Assembly (NCBI RefSeq): GCF_001612785.1
Contig: NZ_BDBC01000003.1
Coordinates: forward strand, 1 to 64,000
Length of the DNA: 64,000 nt
Origin: Nocardia beijingensis NBRC 16342
GTDB taxonomy: Bacteria; Actinomycetota; Actinomycetes; Mycobacteriales; Mycobacteriaceae
Reading direction: 5' to 3'
How positions within the stretch are numbered: the first letter of the stretch is position 1; each line of letters begins with the position of its first letter. Under the pieces are notes generated by a model that saw only the letters and a program-made list of their open reading frames with translations, did no database searches and was not told the DNA's origin. Position numbers and translations under genes: made by a program. Below, in pieces: positions 1 to 8,736 of this stretch.

Positions 1-1
1 C

Positions 2-1186
2 TTCATGGAGTCGACCTTCCTCGGGCTGTGGATCTTCGGCTGGACTCGGTTGCCGAAACTGCTGCACCTCGGCGCGATCTGGATGGTCGCGATCGGCGTG
101 AACGCCTCGGCGTACTTCATCGTCGCGGCCAACTCGTTCATGCAGCATCCGGTCGGCGCCCGCTACAACCCCGAGACCGGACGCGCGGAACTGGAGAGCA
201 TCGTGCAGGTGCTCACCAACAACACACTGCTGGCGGCTTTTCCGCACGTGGTGGCCGGGTCCTTCCTCACAGCGGGCACCTTCGTCATGGGCATCGCGGG
301 CTGGTGGATGGTGCGCAACGCGCGCAGCGGCGACCCGGCGAAAAAGGCGGAGGCGCGCGAGATGTGGCGGCCGGCGGCGCGGGCGAGCATCGTCGTGGTG
401 ATCGCGGCGATGGGTGCGCTGGTGTACACCGGCGACGTGCAGGGCAAGCTGATGTTCGAGCAGCAGCCGATGAAGATGGCCTCGGCGGAATCGCTGTGCC
501 ACACCGCCCTGGATCCCGATTTCTCCGTGCTCACCGTCGGCACGCACAACAACTGCGACAGCGTGACGCACGTGCTCGAAGTGCCCTATGTGCTGCCCTG
601 GCTGGCGAAGGGGGAGTTCACCGGCGTGACGCTGGACGGCGTCGTCGACCTGCAGAAGACCTACAACGAGAAGTTCGGCGTCGGTGACTACCGGCCCAAC
701 CTGTTCGTCACCTACTGGTCGTTCCGCGCCATGATCGGGCTGTCGGCGGGTTCGGCGCTGCTCGCGCTGGCCGGACTGTGGCTGACCCGCCGCGGACAGG
801 TGCCCGACCAGCGCTGGTTCTCCTGGCTGAGCCTGCTGGCGATCCCCACCCCGTTCCTGGGCAACAGCGCCGGGTGGGTGTTCACCGAGATGGGGCGGCA
901 ACCCTGGGTGGTCGCGCCCAACCCCACCGGCGACCCGAACCTGCGCCTGACCGTGCAGCAGGGCGTCTCGGATCACGCGCCGGGCGTCGTGCTGTTCTCG
1001 CTGATCGTCTTCACCCTGCTGTACGGCGCGCTGGCGCTCGTGTGGTTCTTCCTGATGCGCCGCTACGTCGTCCACGGACCCGATCCGGCCGCGCCCGCCA
1101 CGGCCGGGCCACACGACACGGACGCGGCATCCGGCGGCCGCCGCGCCGAAGAACCCGCCGTCGAACAACTTTCGTTCGCCTACTAG
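2..1186 (+). CDS. cydA: Cytochrome bd oxidase subunit I, 5' truncated by window
   Basis: CydA carries the haems and oxidises quinol in the terminal cytochrome bd oxidase of the plasma membrane. The reading frame is already open at the first bases, so the start lies outside the window. The family usually has about 450-520 residues, so roughly the first 80-90 are missing and 394 remain. The family motif GRQPW is near remaining residue 297. Several hydrophobic helices are visible, and the last is followed by a polar tail of about 35 residues. cydB starts 9 bases after the stop with a GGAG-type ribosome site, so the two are cotranscribed. Assignment is firm; the truncation is only a window effect. 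Confidence 0.95.
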   Translation, partial: FMESTFLGLWIFGWTRLPKLLHLGAIWMVAIGVNASAYFIVAANSFMQHPVGARYNPETGRAELESIVQVLTNNTLLAAFPHVVAGSFLTAGTFVMGIAGWWMVRNARSGDPAKKAEAREMWRPAARASIVVVIAAMGALVYTGDVQGKLMFEQQPMKMASAESLCHTALDPDFSVLTVGTHNNCDSVTHVLEVPYVLPWLAKGEFTGVTLDGVVDLQKTYNEKFGVGDYRPNLFVTYWSFRAMIGLSAGSALLALAGLWLTRRGQVPDQRWFSWLSLLAIPTPFLGNSAGWVFTEMGRQPWVVAPNPTGDPNLRLTVQQGVSDHAPGVVLFSLIVFTLLYGALALVWFFLMRRYVVHGPDPAAPATAGPHDTDAASGGRRAEEPAVEQLSFAY

Positions 1187-1195
1187 GAGCCGGCG

Positions 1196-2227
1196 ATGAG
1201 TTTGCAAGAGTTCTGGTTCGTCCTGATCGGTGTGCTCTTCACCGGCTACTTCGTGCTGGAGGGCTTCGATTTCGGCGTCGGCATGCTAATGCCGATCCTC
1301 GGCAAGGGGTCCGACCGGCGCAGACGCGCGGTGCTCAACACCATCGGGCCGGTGTGGGACGCGAACGAGGTCTGGCTGATCACCGCGGGCGCGGCGATGT
1401 TCGCCGCGTTCCCGGAGTGGTACGCCAGCCTGTTCTCCGGCTTCTACCTGGCGTTGCTGCTGGTGCTGGTCGCGCTGATCCTGCGCATCTGCGCCATCGA
1501 GTACCGCGGCAAGATCGATGACCCGCGCTGGCGCGCCCGCTGCGACATCGGCATCGGCATCGGCTCCTGGGTCCCGGCGCTGGCGTGGGGATGGGTGTTC
1601 GCGAATGTCGTGCACGGGGTACCGCTGAACGAGAAGAAGCAGTTCGCTGGTTCGGTGGCCGACCTGTTCGGGCCCTACGCCTTGCTCGGCGGTTTGGCGA
1701 CCGGACTGTTGTTCGCGCTGCACGGGGCGATGTTCCTGGTGCTCAAGACCGCGGGCGAGGTTCGCGACGACGCCCGGCGCACCGCCCGGTTGCTGCTGGT
1801 CCCGGCCGTGGTCGTGGTCGGCGGATTCGGAGTGTGGACCCAGCTGGCCCACGGGACCGGCTGGACCTGGATCCCACTCGGGCTGGCCGTGCTCGGGTTG
1901 GCCGTTGCGGCGGCGGCCGATGTCGCCCAGCGCGACGGGTGGGCGTTCACCGGCACCACGGTGACCGTCGCCGCGGCGACCGCGCTGCTGTTCGGTTCGC
2001 TGTTTCCCGCGGTGCTTCCCTCGACCATCGACGCCGCGTTCGACCTGACGGTCTACAACGCGTCCTCCACGCCGTACACGCTGAAGGTGATGAGCTGGGC
2101 CGCCGCGTTGGTCACGCCGGTGGTGCTGGTGTACCAGGGCTGGACGTATTGGGTGTTCCGCAAGCGGATCACCGTCGAGCAGATCCCGCCCCCGGTCGGC
2201 CTGCCCTTGCGGTCAGCGCAGGATTGA
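1196..2227 (+). CDS. cydB: Cytochrome bd oxidase subunit II
   Basis: CydB is the second membrane subunit of the bd quinol oxidase and pairs with CydA. The 343-residue product is normal for actinobacterial CydB. It starts with the typical N-terminal helix (FWFVLIGVLFTGYFVLEGFD) and has about eight to nine hydrophobic segments. The conserved WDANEVWL stretch, typical of CydB, is near residue 55. It sits between cydA (9-base gap) and cydD (4-base gap), so cydABDC reads as one operon. The ATG is preceded by GGAGCC. Confidence 0.95.
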   Translation: MSLQEFWFVLIGVLFTGYFVLEGFDFGVGMLMPILGKGSDRRRRAVLNTIGPVWDANEVWLITAGAAMFAAFPEWYASLFSGFYLALLLVLVALILRICAIEYRGKIDDPRWRARCDIGIGIGSWVPALAWGWVFANVVHGVPLNEKKQFAGSVADLFGPYALLGGLATGLLFALHGAMFLVLKTAGEVRDDARRTARLLLVPAVVVVGGFGVWTQLAHGTGWTWIPLGLAVLGLAVAAAADVAQRDGWAFTGTTVTVAAATALLFGSLFPAVLPSTIDAAFDLTVYNASSTPYTLKVMSWAAALVTPVVLVYQGWTYWVFRKRITVEQIPPPVGLPLRSAQD

Positions 2228-2231
2228 CGTC

Positions 2232-4340
2232 ATGGCCCGCCCGCCGATCGATCCGCGCTTGTGGCGCTACGCCCGCTCGGCGCGTAGCTACCTCGCGCTG
2301 AGCGTGGCGCTGTCACTGGTCGTCACCGGCGCGATCGTGGTCGCGGCGGTGCTGATCGGACGGGTGCTCGCCGGCGTGGTCACCGATCCGGCCGCGCGCA
2401 CGCTCGGCGCGTGGACGGCCGAACTGGTCGGACTCGCGGCCGCTATCGCCTGCCGGGTCCTCGCCACCTGGTCGCAGTCCCGTCTCGCGCACCGAGCGGG
2501 CGCGAGCGTGGTGGCGGAGCTGGAAGGCGCGGTGCTCGGCACGGGCGCTCGGCTGTCGCCCCGCGAACTGGACGCGCGCCGAACGGAATTGGCCGTCGTC
2601 GTCGGCACGGGCTTGTCCGGGCTGCGCGGGTATCTGGTCGGCTACCTGCCCGCTCTGCTGCTGGCGGTGCTGGTCCCGCCGATCGTGCTCGCGGTGATCG
2701 CGGCACACGATCCGGCTTCCGCCGTGATCGTGGTGATCACCTTGCCGCTCATCCCGGTCTTCATGGTCCTCATCGGGCTGCTGACCCAAGGGCGTGCCGA
2801 AGCCACGCTCGCGGCCACCACCCGGTTGTCGGACCAACTGCTCGATCTGTTCGCGGGCATGCCGACGTTGCGCGCGCTCGGCCGGGAGAGCGGCGAGGCG
2901 GCACCGGACCAGCGGGGCGAGTCCGGACGCACCATGCAGCACCGCGTCCGCGCTCTCGGTGACGCCTTGCGCGAGCGCACCATGCGCGCGCTGCGCATGG
3001 CCTTCCTGTCCTCGATGGTGCTGGAGCTGCTCGCGACACTGAGCGTCGCGCTGATCGCGGTCTCCATCGGACTGCGGCTGGTGTTCGGTGAGATGAGCCT
3101 CTACGCGGGCCTGGTGGTGCTAGTGCTCGCCCCGGAGGTGTACCTGCCGCTACGCATGGTGGGCGAACGATTCCATGCCGCCCAGGACGGCATGGCGGCC
3201 GCGGACCGTGCGTTCGCGATCCTCGAATCCACCGCTACCGATCGCGTCGGCTCCGGTATCAGCACTGACATCGAGTCCACCGAGAGCCGACCCGGCCATG
3301 CCATGCCGGGCCCGACGCTCGCCGCCGATGCCGAGCCCGAGGCCGCCGACCACCCGGCGCCGAGCGTGGTCGGTCCCTGTGCGGCCGCGCCGGACGGATC
3401 GGCCCGCGCCGACATCGGCAACGGCCGCCGCACCGCGTCGGAGGGAGCCTTGGCGACGGCTCGCCACAGCAGCGCCGTGGGTTCCGGCGCGGCGGCGACC
3501 CGCAGCGAGTCGGCGCCCGGCGACGGTGTGCACGGTGAGGTGGCGGTCGGCGGTGAGTCGGCGCGCGTCGGTACACACGGCCGCCGCACCGCGCTGGAGG
3601 CAGCCGTCGAGACGGCTCGCCGCCGCAGCCCTGCCGGCCCTGGCACGGTCGAACTTCGCGATCTCTCGGTCGAGGCGCGGGACGGGTTCGCCCCCGCGGG
3701 CCTGTCGGCGATCTTGCGGCCCGGTGCGGTCACGGTGCTCGCAGGTCCCAATGGAAGTGGGAAATCGACCGCGGTGCAGGCGATCCTGGGCCTGATCACG
3801 CCGGACCGTGGCGCTGTGACGGTCGACGGCGTCGACGTGCGCGAACTGGACCCGGAGCGATGGTGGGCGCGCGTGGCCTGGTTACCGCAGCGTCCGGTGC
3901 TGGTGCCGGGCACGCTGCGGGACAACCTCGAATTGCTCGGCGCGCGCACGGTGGACCACACGGCACGCGGTCCGGTGCGGGTGGTCGACGATCTCGAAGC
4001 CGCCTGCCTGGCAACCGGTTTCGACACCGTGCTCCACGGCCTGCCCGAGCGCTGGGACACCGTGGTCGGCCCCGGCGGCATCGGATTGTCCCTCGGCCAG
4101 CGGCAACGCCTCGCACTCACCAGGGTGCTGGCCACCGAGCGCCCGATTCTGCTGCTGGACGAGCCGACCGCGCACCTCGACGCCGCCGCCGAAGCCACCG
4201 TGCTCGCCGCGCTCCGGGCCCGCGCCCGTGCGGGCGCGACGGTGATCGTCATCGGCCATCGCCCCACCGTGCTGGCCGCCGCCGACCATGTCGTGGCGGT
4301 GCGCTCGGACCGAGTGGAGGTTCCTCGACATGGTCGCTGA
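2232..4340 (+). CDS. cydD: ABC exporter subunit CydD, assembly of cytochrome bd
   Basis: CydD forms with CydC a heterodimeric ABC exporter of thiol compounds (cysteine/glutathione in E. coli) needed to mature cytochrome bd. The 702-residue protein has a six-helix membrane domain (about residues 1-330) and a C-terminal ATPase domain. The ATPase shows Walker A GPNGSGKST at 505-513, signature LSLGQRQR and Walker B ILLLDEPT. The usual length is about 530-590. The excess is a low-complexity Ala/Gly/Ser/Arg linker at about 332-470 that contains two related GRRTA...ATAR / GRRTA...ETAR stretches. The substrate in a mycothiol-producing organism is not known from sequence. cydC overlaps the 3' end. Confidence 0.92.
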   Translation: MARPPIDPRLWRYARSARSYLALSVALSLVVTGAIVVAAVLIGRVLAGVVTDPAARTLGAWTAELVGLAAAIACRVLATWSQSRLAHRAGASVVAELEGAVLGTGARLSPRELDARRTELAVVVGTGLSGLRGYLVGYLPALLLAVLVPPIVLAVIAAHDPASAVIVVITLPLIPVFMVLIGLLTQGRAEATLAATTRLSDQLLDLFAGMPTLRALGRESGEAAPDQRGESGRTMQHRVRALGDALRERTMRALRMAFLSSMVLELLATLSVALIAVSIGLRLVFGEMSLYAGLVVLVLAPEVYLPLRMVGERFHAAQDGMAAADRAFAILESTATDRVGSGISTDIESTESRPGHAMPGPTLAADAEPEAADHPAPSVVGPCAAAPDGSARADIGNGRRTASEGALATARHSSAVGSGAAATRSESAPGDGVHGEVAVGGESARVGTHGRRTALEAAVETARRRSPAGPGTVELRDLSVEARDGFAPAGLSAILRPGAVTVLAGPNGSGKSTAVQAILGLITPDRGAVTVDGVDVRELDPERWWARVAWLPQRPVLVPGTLRDNLELLGARTVDHTARGPVRVVDDLEAACLATGFDTVLHGLPERWDTVVGPGGIGLSLGQRQRLALTRVLATERPILLLDEPTAHLDAAAEATVLAALRARARAGATVIVIGHRPTVLAAADHVVAVRSDRVEVPRHGR

Positions 4341-6393
4341 TCTGCGCCGCATGTGGGCGTTGCTGGAACTGTCCCGCTGGCGGGTCGCGGTGGCGATCGG
4401 CTGGGGCGTGCTGGCGCTGGGGAGCGGACTCGGGCTCGCGGCGCTGGCGGCCTGGTTGATCGCGCGCGCCTGGCAGATGCCGCCGGTGCTGGACCTGAGC
4501 ATCGCCGTCGTCGCGGTGCGCGCCCTCGGCATCTCCCGCGGCCTGTGCCGGTACCTGGAACGGCTCGCCACGCACGATGTCGCGCTGCGCGCCATGACGA
4601 CCGCGCGCACCACGGTCTACCGCACGCTGGCCCGCTCGGATTTCTGGCTGCGCCGTCCCGAAGCCACGGAGGACGGAGACGACCGGACGGGCACGAAGCC
4701 GCCGCGCCGCGGCGATCTCCTGGTCCGGGTCGGCAGCGACATCGACGATCTCGGCGCCGTGGTGGTCCGCGTGTTCGTGCCGGTCGCGGTCGCCCTCGTG
4801 CTCTCATTCGCGGCCGTCGCGCTCCTGGCGACGATCGCGCCCGCCGCGGCCGCGATCCTGGCGGGTGCGCTGGCCCTGTCCGGCATCGTCGCGCCGTGGT
4901 TGTCGTCCCAGGCCGCGGCGGAGGCGGAGCGGGCCGTGCGCGCCGACCGGGCGGAGTTCACGGCCCAAGCTCTCACGGTGCTCGACCACGCCGCCGAACT
5001 GCGCGTCGCGGGCCGTCTCGGCGCCGCCCTCGCCGCGGCGGCGGAAGCGTCGCGCCGCGCGGTCGCCGCGGAAGACCGGGCTGCCGCGCGCAGTGCCTGG
5101 TCGGCCGCCGCCACGCCGCTGTCCATCGGCGCCGCGGTACTCGGCGCGCTGCTGATCGGCATCACCCTCTACGGCCCGGACGGCGGCACGACGGGCGCCA
5201 TGACGCCGATGGCGCTCGTGGTCCTCGTCCTGTTACCCCTGTCGGCTTTCGAAGCGGTCGGCCCGTTACCCGCCGCGGCGCAAGCGCTGACGACTGCCCG
5301 TGCGGCGCTGCATCGGCTGGATGAGTTCGAATCCGATCCGCCCACAGCGCCGACGAACCCCGCGCCGCGCGCCGCGCGCCCGCCGTCCACCGGAGGCGCG
5401 GCGAACGCCGCCGACCCAGCCGTCATCCCGGTATTCCACCAGCTGACCTCCTGGACCAGCGGTGACGGTACGCCCGCAGTCCTCGCGCCGCTTGCCGCGC
5501 GTTCGCTGCCGACCGGAGGTGCGGCGAACGCCGCCGACCCGGCGGACATCTCGGTATTCCGCCAGCGGACCTCCTGGACCGGCGGTGACAGTACTTCCGC
5601 CGGAACCGACTCCCGCCCGCGGTCCGGCGCCATCGACGCGGCTCCTTCGCAGCCCACGGGTGACGTCGGCTCGAAGGGATCCCCGGGCGCGGCCGACCCA
5701 CCAGCCGCCCGGCTCGAAGTGGAACCGGAGCCGGGACGACCGTGGGCAAGCGTCTCCCACCCGGGCCGCCCCGTTGACGCACGCGTGCCGGGCCTCCCCG
5801 ATGGCCGCCGGATCGCCGTAGTCGGCCCCAGCGGCGCGGGCAAGACCACCCTGCTGATGCAGTGGGCCGGATTGTTCGACACGCCCCGGCCCGGCGTCAC
5901 CTTCTTCGCCGAGGACGCGCACTTGTTCGGCACTTCGGTGCTCGAGAATCTCCGGGTAGCCCGCGGTGACCTGACCGAGGAGGAAGCGAAGGCAGCGTTG
6001 CGGACAGTCGGTCTCGGCGACTGGCTGGACGGGCTGCCGCAGGGCGTGCACACCGATCTCGTCGGGGGAGCGGCAGCCGTGTCGGGCGGCCAGCGCCGCC
6101 GCATCCTGCTCGCCCGCGCGCTGGCAGCACCGGCACGGGTGCTGCTGCTGGACGAACCGACGGAACACCTGGAAGCCGATGCGGGCACGAAGCTGCTGCG
6201 CGATCTGCTCGACGCAGGCAGCGGCCTCGTCGAACCGGACCGGACCGTGGTCGTCGTCACACATCAATTACCGGAGGACCATCGGGCCGACGCGGTACTG
6301 CGCGTATCCGCATCGGGGCAGGTCACGACCGACTTCGTGGGGCAGGGAAGCGCCGATTCCGCCCACCGAGAAATTCCGTTGCCGACCTACTGA
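4330..6393 (+). CDS. cydC: ABC exporter subunit CydC with long repeat-bearing linker
   Basis: CydC is the partner of CydD in the exporter required for bd oxidase assembly. I chose ATG 4330, which overlaps cydD by 11 bases with GGAGG just upstream; an upstream in-frame ATG at 4288 is less likely. The 687-residue product has an N-terminal membrane domain (1-330), then a linker (about 331-480) with a tandem repeat of 41-residue period carrying TGGAANAADPA and TSWT. The ATPase has Walker A GPSGAGKTT at 499-507, signature SGGQRRR and Walker B VLLLDEPTEHLE. The segment between Walker A and the Q-loop is shorter than usual. The Q-loop reads FFAEDAHLF, with Glu where Gln is expected, so ATP turnover at this site may be unusual. 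Confidence 0.9.
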   Translation: MVADLRRMWALLELSRWRVAVAIGWGVLALGSGLGLAALAAWLIARAWQMPPVLDLSIAVVAVRALGISRGLCRYLERLATHDVALRAMTTARTTVYRTLARSDFWLRRPEATEDGDDRTGTKPPRRGDLLVRVGSDIDDLGAVVVRVFVPVAVALVLSFAAVALLATIAPAAAAILAGALALSGIVAPWLSSQAAAEAERAVRADRAEFTAQALTVLDHAAELRVAGRLGAALAAAAEASRRAVAAEDRAAARSAWSAAATPLSIGAAVLGALLIGITLYGPDGGTTGAMTPMALVVLVLLPLSAFEAVGPLPAAAQALTTARAALHRLDEFESDPPTAPTNPAPRAARPPSTGGAANAADPAVIPVFHQLTSWTSGDGTPAVLAPLAARSLPTGGAANAADPADISVFRQRTSWTGGDSTSAGTDSRPRSGAIDAAPSQPTGDVGSKGSPGAADPPAARLEVEPEPGRPWASVSHPGRPVDARVPGLPDGRRIAVVGPSGAGKTTLLMQWAGLFDTPRPGVTFFAEDAHLFGTSVLENLRVARGDLTEEEAKAALRTVGLGDWLDGLPQGVHTDLVGGAAAVSGGQRRRILLARALAAPARVLLLDEPTEHLEADAGTKLLRDLLDAGSGLVEPDRTVVVVTHQLPEDHRADAVLRVSASGQVTTDFVGQGSADSAHREIPLPTY

Positions 6394-6407
6394 CGTATCG
6401 CTAGATT
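6379..6407 (+). promoter_or_regulatory. Sigma-70-type promoter for the small-ORF RNA
   Basis: TTGCCG (6379-6384) and TAGATT (6402-6407) are separated by 17 bases. This fits an actinobacterial housekeeping promoter and overlaps the last codons of cydC. Transcription would start near 6414, before the 12-codon ORF. Found by eye only. Confidence 0.45.
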
Positions 6408-6413
6408 CGTTCG

Positions 6414-6620
6414 TACACGAGGAAGGAGGTGGTTCGAAGAATGGTTATTCATAGGACACGTGAGGTGGCTGTCCGCTAGCGCCACCGCTGCAGGTGGATT
6501 TCGCCCGCGCGAGCGCTGAGCGAATTCCAGGCAGTCACCCGGCCCCCGAGCCCCGGTCCGTCCGACCGGACCCGTGCGACCACAATCGCACCGGTATGGC
6601 TCGGGGGCCGTTCTGTTCCG
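6414..6620 (+). ncRNA. Structured RNA containing a 12-codon ORF (unnamed)
   Basis: This stretch between cydC and the convergent nitrobindin-like gene is highly structured. A perfect 13-bp stem (6540-6552 with 6598-6610) encloses two perfect 6-bp hairpins: 6553-6558 with 6564-6569, and 6574-6579 with 6586-6591. Together they form a three-way junction followed by TTCTGTT. Upstream, GCCACC at 6481-6486 can pair either with GGTGGC 6464-6469, inside the small ORF, or with GGTGG 6493-6497. These alternatives are mutually exclusive, as in attenuators. No plus-strand gene follows for over 4 kb, so the RNA would be free-standing. I do not recognise it as a named family. Confidence 0.5.
6441..6479 (+). 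CDS. 12-residue peptide MVIHRTREVAVR
   Basis: ATG 6441 follows AAGGAGGTGG (6423-6432), a near-perfect complement of the 16S rRNA end although 8-11 bases away. The ORF encodes MVIHRTREVAVR and stops at TAG 6477-6479. The codons GTT, ATT, CAT, AGG and ACA are unusual in this GC-rich genome, where neighbours nearly always end in G or C. That argues that the DNA or RNA sequence itself is constrained. The end of the ORF forms one arm of a hairpin in the surrounding RNA. The peptide could act by being translated, as a leader, rather than as a product. Function unknown. Confidence 0.5.
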   Translation: MVIHRTREVAVR

Positions 6621-6665
6621 CCTCTCCGGGTATTCAGGCCGTACCGGTGGGGTAACCGAAAACCG

Positions 6666-7373
6666 TCAGCCGATGTAGCGCTGCAAGCGGGCCGAGAGGC
6701 GAGGTTCGAGCGGGCCGTCGGCTACCACGCGTTCCTCGACGTAGGCCAAGTCGCCACCCTCGACGATGCCGTAGAGGCGTTTGGCTCCGCCGACGACGAT
6801 GCCGGACTGGCTGCGGATCACCACGTCGGTGGCCAGTTCCCAGGACGACTGGGTCAGCGCTTGCCCGTAGAACAACTCCACGATGCCGTTGCTGTGCGAC
6901 AGCAGCAATTCGATGACCTCGTCGTTGCCGTCGATGCTGACCCGCCAGAAGCCGCTCTCGCGCAGGTCGGGGCCGCCGTAGTTGCCGTCGGCCTCGATGA
7001 CCCAGGACCGGGATTCCCAGGCGAGATAGTCGCCGCCGTCGTGCGATACGACGATCTGCTGGCCGAAGCGGTAGTCCCCGCGCTCGGGATCGTTGCCCTC
7101 ACCCTCGCCGCGCCACACGCCCACCATCGGGAGCAGCGCGAGCATGGAGGCGCTCAGATCCGGGCCGAGGCGCAGGTTCGCCGTGTCCTCGGGCAGCGGA
7201 AGATCCGGTAGGACCGGGATGTTGCGGACGCCGGTCGATTTCGCCCGTTCGGCAGCCTCGGTCACGGCCTGGTCACCGCTGCGGCGACCGGCGGAATCGG
7301 CCGGAGCGTTGCCGTTCAGTTGTTCACTCGCTCGCTCGGCCGGGTTGGAACCTTCGCTCGCGAGTTCGCTCAT
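6666..7373 (-). CDS. Nitrobindin/FABP-like beta-barrel protein (Rv0813c type)
   Basis: This 235-residue protein belongs to the nitrobindin (THAP4/FABP-like, DUF1794) family of ten-stranded barrels. The N-terminal 75 residues are polar and probably disordered. The barrel begins with the family motif GVWRGEGEG. True nitrobindins bind haem through a His near the C-terminus. Here the matching stretch reads [12 protein letters not shown], with Arg where I expect His, so it may not bind haem and may hold another hydrophobic ligand. I start at ATG 7373 because it overlaps the upstream 31-residue gene as ATGA; a longer frame to 7502 lacks support. Ligand unknown. Confidence 0.8.
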   Translation of the reverse strand: MSELASEGSNPAERASEQLNGNAPADSAGRRSGDQAVTEAAERAKSTGVRNIPVLPDLPLPEDTANLRLGPDLSASMLALLPMVGVWRGEGEGNDPERGDYRFGQQIVVSHDGGDYLAWESRSWVIEADGNYGGPDLRESGFWRVSIDGNDEVIELLLSHSNGIVELFYGQALTQSSWELATDVVIRSQSGIVVGGAKRLYGIVEGGDLAYVEERVVADGPLEPRLSARLQRYIG

Positions 7374-7465
7374 GATTCGGTGAACAGCCGGTAGAAGACG
7401 TAGAGGCCGAACCAGCCGATCAGGACGGCCACGGCCACCAGCAGAATCTCGAAGAAGAGGACCAC
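7370..7465 (-). CDS. 31-residue single-helix membrane peptide
   Basis: GTG 7465 opens a 31-residue ORF ending ATGA-coupled to the nitrobindin-like gene. The product is one hydrophobic helix ([20 protein letters not shown]) with a short Arg/Glu tail, so it should sit in the membrane. Exact stop-start overlap with the next gene supports real translation and coupling. The ribosome site is weak. No function can be assigned; it may anchor or help the barrel protein. Confidence 0.6.
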   Translation of the reverse strand: MVLFFEILLVAVAVLIGWFGLYVFYRLFTES

Positions 7466-7562
7466 GATCCGAGTCTAACGACCCCCTCGCGGCGGCGCGC
7501 AAACGGCCCCGGTGCTTCCGCGGAGCGGAAAGCGACCGGGGCCGTTGGACTGCGAGAGGGTC

Positions 7563-7868
7563 TTACTTGGCGACCGCGACGTCGACCGAGTGGATGCCTG
7601 CGCCTTCGGGACGCACCTCGGCGGAGCCGTTGCCGGCCGAAGAGAGCGCGCGGACGGTCCACGAACCGGGGGCCGCGAAGAACCGGAAGTCACCGGTGCC
7701 CGACGCGACGACCTCGGCGGTGAAATCACCGTTGCCGTCGAGCAGGCGCACGAACGCCCCGCCCACCGGCTGACCGTCGGTGCTCAGGACACGGCCGGTA
7801 ATGACCGTCTCCTTCTCCACGTCGACCCCGGCCGGGATGGCCTGACCCTGGGTAGGTGCTGCACACAT
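7563..7868 (-). CDS. sseC: SseC-like DUF1416 protein
   Basis: This 101-residue protein matches the small DUF1416/SseC family found next to thiosulfate sulfurtransferases in actinobacteria. It looks like a single beta-sandwich, from TVITGRVLSTDGQPVGGAFV to the C-terminal IHSVDVAVAK. It starts with MCAAP, so a cysteine is at position 2. It lies 5 bases downstream of cysA2 and is almost certainly cotranscribed. A role in sulfur metabolism is inferred from the pairing; the biochemical activity is not established. Confidence 0.85.
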   Translation of the reverse strand: MCAAPTQGQAIPAGVDVEKETVITGRVLSTDGQPVGGAFVRLLDGNGDFTAEVVASGTGDFRFFAAPGSWTVRALSSAGNGSAEVRPEGAGIHSVDVAVAK

Positions 7869-7873
7869 GTCGA

Positions 7874-8707
7874 TTACTCTCCCAACTCGATCGGAGCGCC
7901 GACGAGCGAGCCGTATTCGGTCCAGCTGCCGTCGTAGTTCTTGACGTTCTGGTGGCCGAGCAGCTCCTGCAGCACAAACCAGGTGTGCGAGGAACGCTCG
8001 CCGATCCGGCAGTAGGCGATGGTCTCCTTCTCGCCGTCCAGCCCGGCTTCCTTGTAGATCTCGGCCAGCTCGGCGTCGGACTTGAAGGTGCCGTCCTCGT
8101 TCGCGGCCTTGCTCCACGGCACGTTGATGGCGCCGGGGATGTGGCCGGGACGCTGGCTCTGCTCCTGCGGCAGGTGCGCGGGAGCCAGGATCTTGCCGCT
8201 GAACTCGTCGGGCGAACGCACGTCGACCAGGTTCTTGGTGCCGATGGCCGCGATGACCTCGTCCCGGAAGGCGCGGATGTTCAGGTCGGGCGCCGACGCC
8301 TTGTACTGGGTGGCGGGCCGGTTCACCGGCTCGGTCGACAGCGGACGGCCGTCGAGCTCCCACTTCTTGCGGCCGCCGTCGAGCAGCTTGACGTTGTTGT
8401 GGCCGTACAGCTTGAAGTACCAGTAGGCGTACGCGGCGAACCAGTTGTTGTTGCCGCCGTACAGGATGACCTCGTCGTCGTTCGAGATGCCGCGCGCCGA
8501 GAGCAGGTCGGAGAACTGCTCCTGGTTCACGAAGTCGCGACGAACCTGGTCCTGCAGGTCCTTCTTCCAGTCGAGCCGGACGGCACCTTCGATGTGACCA
8601 CCGTCGTAGGCGGAGGTGTCCTCGTCGACCTCGACGAACACGACGCCGGGGGTGTTGAGGTTCTCTTCGGCCCAGTCAACGGAGACCAGGACATCGGAGC
8701 GAGCCAT
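7874..8707 (-). CDS. cysA2: Thiosulfate sulfurtransferase (rhodanese) CysA2
   Basis: This is a two-domain rhodanese of 277 residues, the normal length. It transfers sulfane sulfur from thiosulfate to a thiophilic acceptor. The C-terminal domain carries the active-site loop CRIGERSSHTW with the catalytic Cys. The N-terminal domain (SVDWAEENL...) is the catalytically silent copy. ATG 8707 is preceded by GAAAGGAAAACA, so longer frames upstream are rejected. It is preceded by a DUF4395 gene and followed by sseC. The unit lies behind a poly-cysteine leader ORF, which suggests control by cysteine supply. Confidence 0.93.
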   Translation of the reverse strand: MARSDVLVSVDWAEENLNTPGVVFVEVDEDTSAYDGGHIEGAVRLDWKKDLQDQVRRDFVNQEQFSDLLSARGISNDDEVILYGGNNNWFAAYAYWYFKLYGHNNVKLLDGGRKKWELDGRPLSTEPVNRPATQYKASAPDLNIRAFRDEVIAAIGTKNLVDVRSPDEFSGKILAPAHLPQEQSQRPGHIPGAINVPWSKAANEDGTFKSDAELAEIYKEAGLDGEKETIAYCRIGERSSHTWFVLQELLGHQNVKNYDGSWTEYGSLVGAPIELGE

Positions 8708-8736
8708 TGTTTTCCTTTCAGAGATGACGTGCAGGG

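Noticed and set aside
3101..4807. 568-codon minus-strand frame across cydD/cydC
   Set aside because: Arg/Ser-rich antisense shadow of two clearly coding ABC genes.
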